Below, piece by piece: positions 46,424 through 57,784 of a stretch of 64,000 nucleotides of DNA (position 1 is the first letter of the stretch; every line of letters begins with the position of its first letter). The notes under the pieces were generated by a model. The model saw only the letters and a list, made by a program, of their open reading frames with translations. It had not been told where the DNA came from and made no database searches. The position numbers were made by a program, and so were the translations under genes. Source of the DNA: Plantago ovata. Lineage: Eukaryota; Streptophyta; Magnoliopsida; Lamiales; Plantaginaceae. The stretch is from assembly GCA_028274465.1 (NCBI GenBank), contig CM051455.1, positions 53,648,738-53,712,737 on the forward strand. The letters are read 5' to 3'.

Positions 46424-47529
46424 ATGGCTGATTACATCCCGGAAGGAATCATCATCAAATCCTGGAAAGATTGCCACCAAAAGCCCTTCTCCGTTTCACC
46501 TGCATTTGCAAATCATGGTACTCTCTGATCACCAGCCCCCAATTCATTTCCACTCACTTCAATTCTGCTCTTAACATGAGAAACAATGCTCCTTTACTTT
46601 TACTCAGACGTTGTACTGAAAATGTTGAGAGCTATGCCCTCTACTTAGACAATGAGTCTTTCACTTGTGTTGCGAAGATCGATTCCCCTTTCAAAAGCAT
46701 GAACTCTTATTTCACCGTCATTGGTAACTGCAACGGATTGTTGTGCATTTCCGATGATCGAGTCTACTACATGCACACAGTTATTCTATGGAACCCCTGC
46801 ATCAAGAAACATGTTGTTTTGCCTAAACCCAAGTTGAGTTTCAATTCTTGTGGTACTTTCATGCAAGCGCTTGGTTTCGGGTTTGATCCTGTTTCAAATG
46901 ATTACAAGGTTATAAGGATAACATATGTGGACTGTTATGTTCAAGTTGAGGTTTACAGGTTAAGTACTGGTTCTTGGCAGGATATTAGTTTCTTGGGGCT
47001 TCAACATGTTGTGTATAAGCGATGTCGTCAGGCCTACTTTCGTGGTTCTATTCATTGGATAGCTAGCTGTTCAGATGGCTACGATTTGATTGTCATGTTT
47101 GATACAAGTGATGAGGTATTTCGAGAGATAAGGCTACCGGATACTATTGGTTGTATTGGGAGTAAGGATTTAGTTACATGTATGGATTCTCTTGGTGTTA
47201 TTGTATCGACTGTGTCTGGGGCTGAGCCATGTTTTAGCGTTTGGGTTATGAAAGAGTATGGAGTCGTTCAGTCTTGGAGCAAGTGTTTTACGGTTGGTTA
47301 TCCAAGTTCTTGCAGAAAGTATGTTAGGCCACTGTGGTTGAGACAATGTGGTGAAGCTATTGCTGTTCGTGAAGATGGCCGGTTGGTTTGTTATGATCGG
47401 TTTGGAGTTGAAGTTAAGGATCTTGGTCTTGATGGCTCTGAAGCCGAAGAGTATCAACGCTCTCTGCACGTTGATAGTTATGTGCAGAGTTTGGTTCTTC
47501 TTGACTGGGTTGCGAAACCTGTAATCTGA
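46424..47529 (+). CDS. F-box protein (F-box/kelch-type associated domain), frameshifted
   Basis: Starts MADYIPEGIIIK at 46424. After codon 12 the F-box continues one frame over as LPPKALLRFTCICKSWYSLI (from ~46471), then runs open to 47529. A single A missing from the AAA run near 46457 would explain the change (the expected continuation is KILERLPPKALLRF). The C-terminal part has the FBA/kelch-associated pattern: NGLLCISDD, ILWNPCIKK, GFGFDPVSNDYKVIRI, VEVYRLSTGSWQDI, WVMKEYGVVQSWSKCF, RLVCYDRFGVEVKDL. About 368 residues in all, normal for At3g23880-like F-box proteins. Such proteins bind SKP1 in SCF ubiquitin ligases and select targets, which are unknown here. A closely related copy lies at 62611. 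Either a real pseudogenising indel or a sequencing homopolymer error. Confidence 0.88.
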
Positions 47530-49766
47530 AAGATAAGAACATTGATGGATCGGGCTAGTGGATACCGGAGCAATTGATTAAGAGCATTACTACTCTTGGA
47601 GTGATCACCAAGGAACTTACAGGTACAGAATGCTAAGCTAGCACACATTTTGTCAGATATCATCAGAAAAGCAGAACAAACATCAAAGAGTTTTGCATGT
47701 ATCCATATTGCTGCTACATATATCATATGTTATGTGTTATGTGAATTACACTTGGTCTAGCATAAATAAACTCTTGGGGATATGTTTAGTACATTATGTT
47801 CAACACTCCCAATTTCAGAGCTCGACGACGATGGCTTCGACCTAAACCTAGACCTAAATTCGAACTCCGCCATTTCCGTCTCGTCCCAATCGATCGCCTC
47901 TTCTGCCTCTTTCGCGATGCTATGCGGTTGGATTTTTCTGCGGAATTGAAGCTTCGTTGTCTTCTCCAATCGATTAAGCCACAGGTTATCTCTACAGTCC
48001 TCTTCAATGAGATAGCCAATTCCATCTTTTTTGTTGATTAGGTTTGATTTTTCTTCATGTGTTTCATTCTCTTCTGTCTCCTTGGATTAGATTATTTCTG
48101 TCATGTAGATTAGGTTAGGATTAGGTATAGTATATCTTTTCAGTGTTTCTGCTAGGGGCTTTTTTGTTTTCAAAATTTTCAGTATTTTTTGGTAATATTG
48201 AATTATGTACTTATTGATTTTCTATTGTTTAGATGTTATGCTTTTTGTGTTGGAGTAATTTCGTGTGTTTCTGTAGTACAGTGTCAGGATTTAGATGTAC
48301 GTAGATGCTATTATTGGTTTTTCAAATGTTGTTTTTGCTATAGTTGTATCTTTATTGAACTCATCTCAAAAGGTTTGTCATACACAATTATGTATTGTAG
48401 AACAAAATGAGCATGATTTGCAGTCTATGTTTCAATTTGTTGGATTTAGATTTGCATGTTTGAAAGTATTTGTACGTGTCTTTCATGAATAATGTAGTGG
48501 CGATGGAAATGTGCCTTAGATTTGTGAAAGCGAATTCTATTAGAGCAATTTGGTTTTGCCTTTTTCTTCTTTATTACTATTATATTGATCTACACTCTCT
48601 GATCCTTCTTTGTCCTAGAAATGAATAGGTTGTGTAATACTATATGTGCTCTTGGAGGTTGAGTGAAACAGAGTTTGGGAGTAGGGAGCACTGCTTGTAT
48701 ACAGAAAGTCTACTTGCTTATTTACAAATTTTTTAATTCATCTTGCCATTAGTACATGGTCAGTTGTTATCATCTTTTTCTTGATCGAATCGAAGTGACC
48801 TGATACACCTTGGTAATGTTGCAATTTATCTGGGGTAGTGCTAATTAATTTCATCATTTAGCTTCTGGATGTAGAAAAGTTCACTTGTTCGCATACATTA
48901 GAGCCGCTCCCTTGGTTCTTGCAGTTAATGCAAGTACAAATTTCAAGCTATGTTTCCTATCATGTTACTGGTGTATACAGCTAGGTATATATTCCATCAA
49001 GTCTATTGAATGTTGTAATATCCTACAAGTAGATTTGCATGTCATACTTGTTATGCTAATATCCTTCTTTCTCTGTTAAATGTAGATAATTTTTCGTCTC
49101 TGTGTAGATATTTGTTATACTTGAACCGAGAACTGCCGATTCAGCAAACCGGTCAAGTCTAGTCGGGACTAGTGAACAAATTGACCATGTGTCCGTGTCC
49201 GGCCCACATTGTCGACTCATTAGACAAAGCCTTAGGTACATGGCCCTATAAATTCCATGTTAAGTCATCTTGTGTTAATAAGGAAATCTCTCCCACCAAC
49301 CTTACTTAGGGCACCCCACAGGATGGAATGGGCCAAGGGACTAACCATCCCGTTTACCTACTGAGATCTAGCCCATCTAAGGCCCATGGTCTAATTGACC
49401 GTTGAACACAATTTTAATTGGACCTTGGTGATCATCCGTACAATAAAGATTATGCTCTCTCAACTATAAATAGTGCACATGTTTTAAGGTTAATGGCCTA
49501 TTCCGTTTCAAGAAGGAAAGAAAAAAAAGATTAATTAATAGTCTAGGTATTTAAACTAATCAACCTGCAAATAATGAAGTGTATATACTATCCGTTTGGT
49601 TTAGGTAAACTGGTCTCATAACTGACCCATGTACAACCCACCCAATAATTTTTATAATGGTTCAAGCAAGAATGAGGAATTTTATTTAAACGTCATTACA
49701 GTAGAAGTTAAAATTACTAGTTACATAATCCATCCGATAATATTTAATACTATTCTTTACTATAAT
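47530..49766. other. Intergenic, no gene identified
   Basis: A GC-richer segment at ~47795-47990 has several open frames (one reads LDDDGFDLNLDLNSNSAISV, another FELRHFRLVPIDRLFCLF) and ends in CCACAG|GTTATC, which looks like a 5' exon with a donor, but no downstream exon is recognisable. The rest is AT-rich. Near 49110-49320, ACCGGTCAAGTCTAGTCGGG and CCCTATAAATTCC resemble LTR-like sequence, without a defined pair of ends. Confidence 0.4.
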
Positions 49767-50711
49767 CTAATCTTGCATTTGCACATTGGATTTTGAAACA
49801 GAATCTGCAACATCATTGATAGAATATTGCTCAAGTTTACGGCATGACCCATATTCGTTTAAGCGGCAACAGTGGCAAGCTCCACTCTTACAGATGTATT
49901 TTTTAAATATTGGACCTCTGTGATTATCCTCACATACAATAGGTTTGTTCTTGCAGTCTTCATCCTTTCTGCATTTGACTGGTAATGTCGGCCATGGTAG
50001 GTGAGCTGACACTGCCAATTAACATAATAAGAATAAATTAAGCTTTTGAGTTTTTACTCAACAAAAACAGATAAGAAATACTAAAAATGTAAAGGGGCAA
50101 TGCAAAAACAACGATTAACATTGTTTCCCATCTTAAAAATTGGTAGATCGATGTCTGGTGTTGGATTTGATGACCCTTGAATTCTGTTTTGGTGCTCACT
50201 GGTTTGCAATCCCTTTTGTTGAAATTGAGTGGATTTGGTTAAGAATCCACAATGGTGACTCTTGTTGATGTGAGATTTGAATGTGATCAGAGGTTTTTTA
50301 CTTTGATGTGGGTTGATGTTCTTAATTGGTTAGAAAAGGCGTTTGTAGTTTATTAGGTGGGTAAGCAGTGGTAGCAGTATTGTATGGGAGCTATCTTTCT
50401 AGTGAGGGTATTTGTTTGGAGGTACTGAGGTCTAAGCTAGTTTGTATGGCCTATTTGAATGGTGTGGATCAGTATTGGTGATACGGTTTTCAGATTGCTT
50501 CCGGAGTATGCTCCGTGTATGATGTAATTATTATGGAGCATTTCTGATGCTCACTAATTTATAAAAGTTTTGCTGATTAAAAAAAAAAAAAAAACAACCC
50601 TATTCTTATATATTTACTGACATTTGAAAGCCAAAAGATGAAGAAGCAATAATACTAACCGAGAGAAATAAGCAAGAAAATGGACAAAATAGTTAACGTC
50701 TGGGAAGCCAT
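49767..50711 (-). CDS. Defensin-like secreted cysteine-rich peptide
   Basis: Two exons on the minus strand: 50660-50711 and 49767-50011, joined by a 648-bp GT-AG intron (GTTAGT...TTGGCAG), giving 98 residues. Exon 1 encodes a signal peptide, MASQTLTILSIFLLISL, with cleavage likely after VSA. The mature part has eight cysteines: KCRKDEDC, IVC, KYIC, SGACHCC, YGSC. A signal-peptide exon, one intron and a Cys-rich exon is the usual gene structure of plant defensin-like and nodule-type cysteine-rich peptides. Spacing is not a textbook plant defensin (CHCC with adjacent Cys), and the tail after the last Cys is long. Likely apoplastic, with antimicrobial or signalling role inferred. A TATA box lies ~92 bp upstream of the ATG. 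Confidence 0.8.
50120..50595 (+). mobile_element. 5'-truncated LINE 3' end in an intron
   Basis: Plus-strand sequence ending ATTTATAAAAGTTTTGCTGA followed by TTAAAAAAAAAAAAAAAA (from ~50577), the usual 3' UTR and poly(A) of plant L1 LINEs. It has no coding left. It lies inside the intron of the cysteine-rich peptide gene, in opposite orientation. The left boundary is approximate; an AAACAAC-type word occurs on both sides and may be the target duplication. Confidence 0.65.
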
Positions 50712-50802
50712 TGATATCTAACTCTTTAAAACGATCTTTAAACTGAATACTGATGATGTAGAATACTCAGGTTGGTGTGTGTTTTTCCTTGGTGCGTTGA
50801 GA

Positions 50803-50812
50803 CCTATTTATA
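50803..50812 (-). promoter_or_regulatory. TATA box of the cysteine-rich peptide gene
   Basis: TATAAATAGG on the minus strand, ~92 bp upstream of the start codon, a strong match to the plant TATA consensus. Confidence 0.7.
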
Positions 50813-51260
50813 ATTGAAAAAAGTAATCAAATTACATAATCTTACCACAAGGTTTAAACTTGAATTTGATAACAATATTGTCATAAAGTTTTTAAAGGAA
50901 AAAAAAAAGGAAAACAATTATAGCAATATTATTATTTTCATTGAGTAATATTACTATGATCAGTAAAGTTCCAAATAAAAAAAAAAAACAAGTTAAGAAA
51001 AAAATTATAGCAATATTATTATTTTTATATAGTAATATACTATGATCAGTAATGTTCCAAAAAAGGAGCAAGGAAAGAAGAAAATATAGCAATCTTATTA
51101 TTTCCATTGAGTAATATTACTATGATCATAAAGCAAGGAGTAGTATGTATCTATTTGTTTGGATGTCATGGGAATCGTATAGTAACTGTCCTTGCATATG
51201 CAATGGTTAAACTACACTCACTAATACAATACTTTACTACACTCACTAATACAATACTTA
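50813..51260. other. Intergenic, upstream of the peptide gene
   Basis: AT-rich with three similar ~70-bp units, each holding ATAGCAATATTATTATTTTC-like words (~50920-51120). No gene. May include distal promoter of the minus-strand peptide gene. Confidence 0.5.
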
Positions 51261-51494
51261 CTCCTCCGTTTCATTACAAAGTTCTTAAGGGACTATTCAT
51301 CGCAACTTTGACCGCGTATAGCTTTTAAATTAAACTATATCAATATAAATTAAAAGTTGATTATGAAAATATATTTTATTTAATTTCATAATATAATTTT
51401 ATTATATTTTTCTCTAATATAATTTAGTAGTTATACGTGGTCAAAGGTCGCGATGAATAGTCTTCTTAGAAACTTTGTAATGTAACGGAGAAAG
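51261..51494. mobile_element. Stowaway-like MITE
   Basis: ~234 bp with long imperfect inverted ends (CTCCTCCGTTTCATTACAAA against TTTGTAATGTAACGGAGAAAG), continuing inward (GACTATTCATCGC / GCGATGAATAGTC). Flanked by TA on both sides. Confidence 0.85.
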
Positions 51495-51696
51495 TAATTT
51501 TCAAACAATGTAAACCACGTTAAAGATTAACAAGTTATGGAAAGCTTGACTCATAAGGCATAAATCATAAAAATTTACTCTTTCATCCGAGTCTGAATCT
51601 CTATATAAGAGTATATTACTCTCCTTCTTAGACAACCGAGCCACGACAAGAGTCTTAATAAATTGTAGCAGTAGTATTTTTGTTTTGGGGTGATAA

Positions 51697-52303
51697 GAGC
51701 ATTCCTTATGGAGGCTTTTTTGGCTTAATTGAGATTTTAAGCCCCAATTAAGCCTAAAAATGCCTCCAATGGGGGCTTTTAGGGGGCTACTATTTAGTGG
51801 CTCATGGCAATTGACTATTAATTAGTAGTCCTTATTTAGAGCATTGCTTATGGTTGGAGTTTAATAAGGAGGCTTTTAAGATATAAGCCCCAAAAAAGCC
51901 ACTTCCAAATGAAGTCTCCAATGGTTTGGGGGTTTAATTTGAGTTTTTTTATTTGTGGGATCCACATTAATCCTTCTAAATGTAGTTGTTTTTCTTGTGG
52001 GTCCCATATTTATGGCTTAAATTGGGGATACTAATTAGTAGCCTCTTTATAGCCCCCATTAGAGGCATTTTTAGGTATAATTGAGGATTTAAGCCCTAAA
52101 AAAGCCTCTACAAGGAATGTTTTTAAGCCCTAATTATGGGATCCATATTTGAAGCTCCAATAATATGGAATACTATGGTTATAGGGACCCACTTAAAAGA
52201 CTCAAATAAACTCCAAACCATTGTAGACATCATTTGGGAGGGACTTTTTTGGGGCTTTTATGTTAAAATCCACCTAATTGAGCCCCAACCATAAGGATTG
52301 CTC
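51697..52303. mobile_element. Interleaved inverted-repeat MITEs (PIF/Harbinger-like)
   Basis: Outer ends GAGCATTCCTTATGG and CCATAAGGATTGCTC are flanked by TAA on both sides (51694-51696, 52304-52306), a 3-bp duplication as in PIF/Harbinger elements. Internally four arms occur in the order a, b, a', b': arm a (~51697-51825) pairs with a' (~52010-52122), and b (~51839-51990) pairs with b' (~52140-52303). Such interleaving is not simple nesting. No coding. Confidence 0.7.
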
Positions 52304-52306
52304 TAA

Positions 52307-52864
52307 GTAATTAGAAATTGGTCCAAAATTAACTCTTGGGAGTCGAATTTTAGGGACATACATGACCTTAGTTTTTAAATTGCATATATGATCCCTAGAG
52401 TTTTCATAATTTTCATTTCAGCCTCTATTTTATGAAATTGGATTATGGTAATCAAGGACGTAAGCAATTTGTCCTGAGGACTCAATTATTTCTTTCAACA
52501 AGAGACTTAAAAATTCAATTGACTTGGTACGAGCTGAAGTGTTTGTACATCCGTATATATTAGAGCCTCTTTTTATGCATGTAATAAACTTTTTATATTA
52601 ATTTTTACTCAATTGACATGTCCAACTAACGTTATTGAGATCAAATTATTTTAGACGAGACAGCCAATCCAACTATTGGAGTTAAATGTTTTCATGTTTT
52701 ACGACTCAATTTGAAAATTATCTCCACATACAACTTCACCTATCACTCACATGATAGTGAGTTCATATTTAACCATGGTCATGGGTGTTGATGTAGTGAA
52801 GTGTAGTGGGTGGTAGTTGTGGGTGTTGATGGTGGTGGTCATGCAGTGGCAATGGTGGTGGTTG
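52307..52864. other. Intergenic, no gene seen
   Basis: AT-rich, then a GGTGGT/GTTGATG-rich low-complexity stretch at ~52785-52864 that continues on the far side of Copia-3 (57503-57590). This shows Copia-3 interrupted it. The complement reads as a His/Thr-rich frame, which I take as a repeat artefact. Confidence 0.5.
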
Positions 52865-53010
52865 TGAAAGAATGTAATCTGTTGATTATTATTCCATTGA
52901 GTGTACATATTTATACAATATACAAACTTGCTATGCAAGACATTAATCTAGACCTATCTAACTAGGAGTCTAAATACAACAAATATATTCTACAATAATA
53001 TATTCTAACA
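52865..53010 (-). repeat. 3' LTR of Copia-3
   Basis: 146 bp at the left edge, which is the 3' end of this minus-strand element. The purine tract is adjacent on the inner side. Confidence 0.92.
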
Positions 53011-53076
53011 TTCCCCCTCAGACGAAACGGGAGGTTGACGAACGTTGAGACTAGAGCGAAAATTGTCGAACAAGAG

Positions 53077-56000
53077 TCAGGGAAGACCCTTGGTGAAAAT
53101 GTCAGCAATCTGGTATCGGGATGGCACATGATGCACCCGGACTTCACCACGCGTCACTTTCTCCCGAGCAAAGTGAATATCCATCTCAATATGCTTGGTG
53201 GGTTGGTGCTGGACGGGGTTGCCGGAAAGATAAATGGCACTGAGATTGTCACAATAAACAAGGGTGGCCTTGCGTATTGGACAATGGAGCTCCATGAGCA
53301 AGTTGCGTAACCAACAGGATCCGGAAACCACATTAGCAACCCCTCGATACTCTGCTTCAGCACTGGAACGTGACAAGGTATGCTGGCGCTTGGCAGACCA
53401 CAAGATAAGATTATCACCCAAGAAAATACAATAGCCATACATGGAGCGACGAGTATCTGGGCAACCACTCCAATCAACATCAGTGTAAGCAACAAGGCTA
53501 TGAAGAGACGAGGGCGATAGAAGTAGGCCAAGGTGCAGTGTTCCTTGAATGTAGCGAATGATGCGTTTGAGTGCATTCATATGCTCATCATTCGGGGCAT
53601 GCATATGGAGGCATATCTGTTGCACGACATATGAAATATCGGGACGAGTAAACATGAGATATTGAAGAGCCCCAGCAAGACTTCGATAAATCGTAGGATC
53701 AGGAAATAGCGTACCCGCAGTGGCACTCAATTTGACCTTAGTATCCACAAGAGTGGGGCTGGATTTGCATGAATGCATACCCGCTCGGTCAATGATCTCT
53801 GCAGCATATTTCTGTTGGGACAAAAAAAGAGTACCCTGATGATGAGTCATGCGAACACCAAGAAAATCATGGAGCAACCCCAAATCCTTCATAGAAAACT
53901 TAGAACTCAGCTGAGCCATGATGGAGTGACGCAAAGCAGAGGAGGAAGTAGTCAAGATGATGTCATCACATACAAGAGAAGGTAAGCCAGATCATCGCCA
54001 TTGTGATAAATAAACAAAGAAGTATCCGACTTACTGTTTGAGAAACCAATGTGAGCCACAAAATTAGCAAAACGAGTATACCACGCCCGAGGAGCCTGCT
54101 TAAGGCCATATAAGGACTTACGTAAGAGGCAAACATGATCAGGATGGGTAGTGTCTCGAAAACCAAGAGGTTGATGCATATAAACTGTCTCCTCCAAATT
54201 GCCATGTAAGAAAGCGTTGCTTACATCAAATTGATGGATGGACCAGTGTCTAGAGAGTGCAATACTGAGAACCAGGCATATGGTTGCTGGTTTCAGCACC
54301 GGACTAAATGTTTCTCCACAATCAATGCCGACTTGTTGAGTCTTTCCATCACCTACAAGACGGAATTTATGCCTCTCAAACGTACCATCATATTTGATCT
54401 TATGAGTAAAAATCCACATGGAACGAATAATATTAACACCCGAAGGAGACGAGGAACTAAATCCCACGTCTTATTTTTAATAAGATCATCAAATTCGTTA
54501 GTCATGACCAATTTCCAATTCGGATCACGGAGTGCATCCACAGGGTTACGAGGAAGAGGAGAAGGCGTAACAACAATGGTATGAGCTTGCGAAGGATCGA
54601 AAATAGTTTTGGGCTGAAATATCCCGCGTTGACTACGGGTGACTGGACACTCGGGTAGGTAGATTTTGTAGCGAGTGGACTGTGGTGGAGAAACAGGAGC
54701 CGCAGGCTCAGGAGGTGAGTATGGAAGTGGACTGACCGACTGGGGCAGTATAGGAGGCGGGGTTGGGTCCTGCCGGACAGGAGAAGAAGGAGGGGACTGC
54801 GGGGCTGAAGTTGGCGGGGCAGGGGGTGGCAAAATGTTGAATGAGATATGCGGATAGATTATCTCCCAAGAAATCATATGCTGTGGGTGGAAGCGGCTGA
54901 CTACGGGAAAAGGGAAACACTTGTTCATCAAATGTCACATGTTGACAGATAATGATTTTACGGGAGGATATATCATAACACTTATATCCGCGATGATTAT
55001 CCGGATATCCCAAGAATACACAAGGAGTGGATCGAACTTGGAGTTTGCGTATGGTGGTGGAGGGAAAAAAGGGAAAACAAAGACATCCAAAAATGCAAAG
55101 ATGCACATCGAACACGATGGTAGAGAACTTGGAGAGGAGATATATTGGTAAGGATCTTAGAGGGCGTGATATTGTGAAGGTGAGTTTCCATGGCAAGGGC
55201 ATGAGGCCATAACGTAGGAGGAACAAAAGCATGGATCAAAAGTGTTCGCACAATATTATTGATAGAACGTATTTTCCTTTCAACTTTTCCATTTTGTGGG
55301 GATGTATGCGGACAGGAAAATCTGAACGAGATGCCATTGGTATGGCAAAAATCATGAAACACTTTGTTATCAAACTCGCCCCCATTATCACATTGTAAGG
55401 CTTTGATGTTTCGTTCAAATTGTGTGCGAATATAGGCATGAAATTTCGAAAATATGGAGAAGACTTGGGATTTGTGAGCAATTGAAAAAATCCATAAGAA
55501 ATTCGAAAAATCATCTAAGAACAAAACATAAAACCTATGTCCAGAGGAGCTCAAAGTAGGAGAGGTCCAAAGGTCACTGTGAATAATATCAAATGGCATA
55601 GATGTATAAGTTGAAGAAGAAACAAAGGGAGCTTAATATGTTTGCCAAGAATACATGATTCACAAGTAGTACACCTAGAAGAACTATTACAACCAATCAA
55701 ATCATTTTTCCTAAGAATGGATAAAATAGAGTCTCCGGGATGTCCCAAGCGTGCATGCCACGGAGAGGAAGCAAAACAGGTGGATGGAGTAGTGGCCGAG
55801 ATGGAGCTCGAGGATGGAAGTGGATAAAGAGGACTCGAACTATTATATCGCATGAGACGTATCCCCGTCTATAAATCATGCACAGAAAAGACACAAGGAT
55901 AAAAACGAGAGATACTTGATATCAGTAGTAAATTTACGAACAGAAACAAGGTTTTTGATGATATTAGGGGTGAAACATGTTTAAGGGCCAAGGGTTGATT

Positions 56001-57239
56001 GGGGGTAGGAAACGATGCAGTACCATAACCACAAATTGGAATAGAATGACCACTACCAATAGTAACACCATTAATATTTTTCCTCGTATTAAAATAAGAC
56101 GTAAGATTACCTCGAGAATTGATCATGTGGGACGTAGCGCCAGTGTCCATATACCAGTTTGGATCCGGTTGCGAAAGTGACATGGTGTGCATGGCGGATT
56201 CAAGATCAGTCGGAGTCCAAGATTGGCTTGCATACGCCTGCTGTTGAGGCCGGGGGCCTAAGAAGCCGGGTGCGGAAGGGCTGGCAGGTTTGGACCAATT
56301 ATGTGTGGGATAGGGGCACGGAGGAGCAGCCCACGGTGGTGGATGGATCCATGCCCACCACGGTGGCGTGCCCCATGACTGGCCAGGAGTCGAGGAACCG
56401 GGAGAATTGCTGACCTTGACCGGCAGGGGGCCTGGAGTTACGATTCCGATTATTCTGGCGGCCTTTCTGTGATTTCCCACGAGTAGGAACCGGAGGACGA
56501 GGATCAGGAGAGGGCTCATATTCACGTGGAGGCACAACAAAGGCGTCTTCTCGACCAATTTCTTTCAAGCTATTTTCTTCCAACGTTAACATCGAGCTGG
56601 TCTAAGGAACGAGGGAAGTACTTTCTTGTGACGGATTACAGATGCAACCCCATCAAACGCCGGAGTGAGTCCCCCAAGGATACACAGAATCAAGCAATTA
56701 TTCGGGACCGGAGCACCAATGTCTTTGAGTTGGTCAGAAAGGGACTTGAGTTGTTGACAATAGAGAGACACCGATGCAAAATCCTTCAAGTAACAGTTAT
56801 TGAATTCATGTTCCAGGGTGACGGCCCGGGAGTGCTCATTGTCTTGGAACAAATTGCGATGTCTTTCCCACAGAACCTGGGCAGAGACGTCGGCCTCAAT
56901 GACTATATGCAAGAGATCGTGAGAGATGGTAGCATAGATCCATTGGACGACGGTGGCGTCTAGAGTATCCCAGAGCTCTTGTTCGACCGCAGATCTGGGA
57001 GGGGGGTCGATTGGCTTGCCATCCTTATCTTTGGATGGAGAAGGGACAATATGGGAGAGAACCTTGTGAGAACGACAGTGAACTTTGAAAAGTTTTGCCC
57101 ATGTTGCATATTGGACATCCTCAATCTCAAGGACAATAGGAACGTGAGATTTGATGTTGGAGACAGTGACGACAGGGTAAAAAGAAGAGTCTTTGGAAGA
57201 AGAGGAGGTTTCACCGTGAGGTGGGGAAGTTTCAACCAT
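53077..57239 (-). pseudogene. gag-pol coding region of Copia-3 (fossil)
   Basis: Read right to left: gag (~57.2-56.6 kb, VQYATWAKLFKVHCRSHKVL), protease (YMDTGATSHM, ~56.1 kb), GAG-pre-integrase (WHARLGHPG, ~55.76 kb), integrase core (~55.6-55.2 kb, with DIIHSDLWTSP and CDNGGEFDN), a proline-rich linker, reverse transcriptase (~54.4-53.9 kb, with VSNAFLHGNLEETVYM) and RNase H (~53.5-53.1 kb, with SSAEAEYRGV, YCDNLSAIYLS and HIEMDIHFAREKV). This is the standard Copia order. Broken, roughly six to eight breaks. Confidence 0.9.
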
Positions 57240-57339
57240 GGCGATTGAACAGGGAAAAAAAATGGTGAAGAAAGAAAGAAGAGGGGGGGGGGGGGAGGGG
57301 ACGGCAAATTAGCTAGGTAGCGAAAGGGTGAGAGATCGA

Positions 57340-57356
57340 ACCCTAATATGATACCA
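57340..57356 (-). promoter_or_regulatory. Primer binding site of Copia-3
   Basis: On the minus strand TGGTATCATATTAGGG follows the 5' LTR. TGGTATCA matches the initiator tRNA-Met type site. Confidence 0.8.
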
Positions 57357-57502
57357 TGAAAGAATGTAATATGTTGATTATTATTCCATTGAGTGTACAT
57401 ATTTATACAATATACAAACTTGCTATGCAAGACATTAATCTAGACATATCTAACTAGGAGTCTAAATACAACAAATATATTATACAATAATATATTCTAA
57501 CA
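57357..57502 (-). repeat. 5' LTR of Copia-3
   Basis: 146 bp at the right edge, the 5' end of the element. Differs from the other LTR at three positions. Confidence 0.92.
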
Positions 57503-57507
57503 GGTTG

Positions 57508-57784
57508 TGGGTGTAGATGGAGTGGTGCTGGACTGCTGGGTGGTGGTCAAAGGTGATGGGTTGGGTCTGGGTGGTTTAGCGGTGAAGGGTAGATTTGTCA
57601 CTTCATAAAACCAAAACCACTTAATTATAATAAAAAATGGCCCAAGCAGTCTCAACTCTCATGAATAATGTTTTCAAACAAGACCAGCGTATAATTAAAG
57701 CCTTTCTAATTTCGATCTAATCTAGTTAGCTCCTATTTCTTCCTTTTCACTTCTTTCTACCTGATTCATTTAAGTTTCTACAAT
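57508..57784. other. Intergenic, no gene seen
   Basis: Continuation of the GTGGTGG-rich stretch, then AT-rich DNA leading into the terminal-inverted-repeat element. Confidence 0.5.

Larger units (their letters stand above)
52865..57502 (-). mobile_element. Ty1/Copia retrotransposon (Copia-3, fossil, minus strand)
   Basis: 4638 bp with two 146-bp LTRs (minus strand TGTTAGAATATA ... ATTCTTTCA) and a perfect target duplication GGTTG (52860-52864, 57503-57507). A primer site TGGTATCATATTAGGG lies next to the right LTR and a purine tract TGAGGGGGAA next to the left LTR, so it reads right to left. Parts in order: gag, protease, integrase, reverse transcriptase, RNase H. The very short LTRs and pol features suggest the Ale/Retrofit lineage. 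Broken, with roughly six to eight breaks. The LTRs differ at three of 146 sites by eye (~2 percent), so it is under about one million years old. Confidence 0.92.

Noticed and set aside
47796-48041. Possible first exon (DLNLDLN, EAR-like)
   Set aside because: There is a donor-like site but no downstream exon, and several frames are equally open; reported only as intergenic content.
49110-49500. Possible LTR (CCCTATAAATTCC and GC-richer surroundings)
   Set aside because: No TG...CA ends with a target duplication or partner copy could be found.
54675-54857. Gly-rich plus-strand frame
   Set aside because: It is antisense to the proline-rich linker of the minus-strand Copia-3.
56526-56963. 145-residue plus-strand frame
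   Set aside because: Antisense shadow of the Copia-3 gag.
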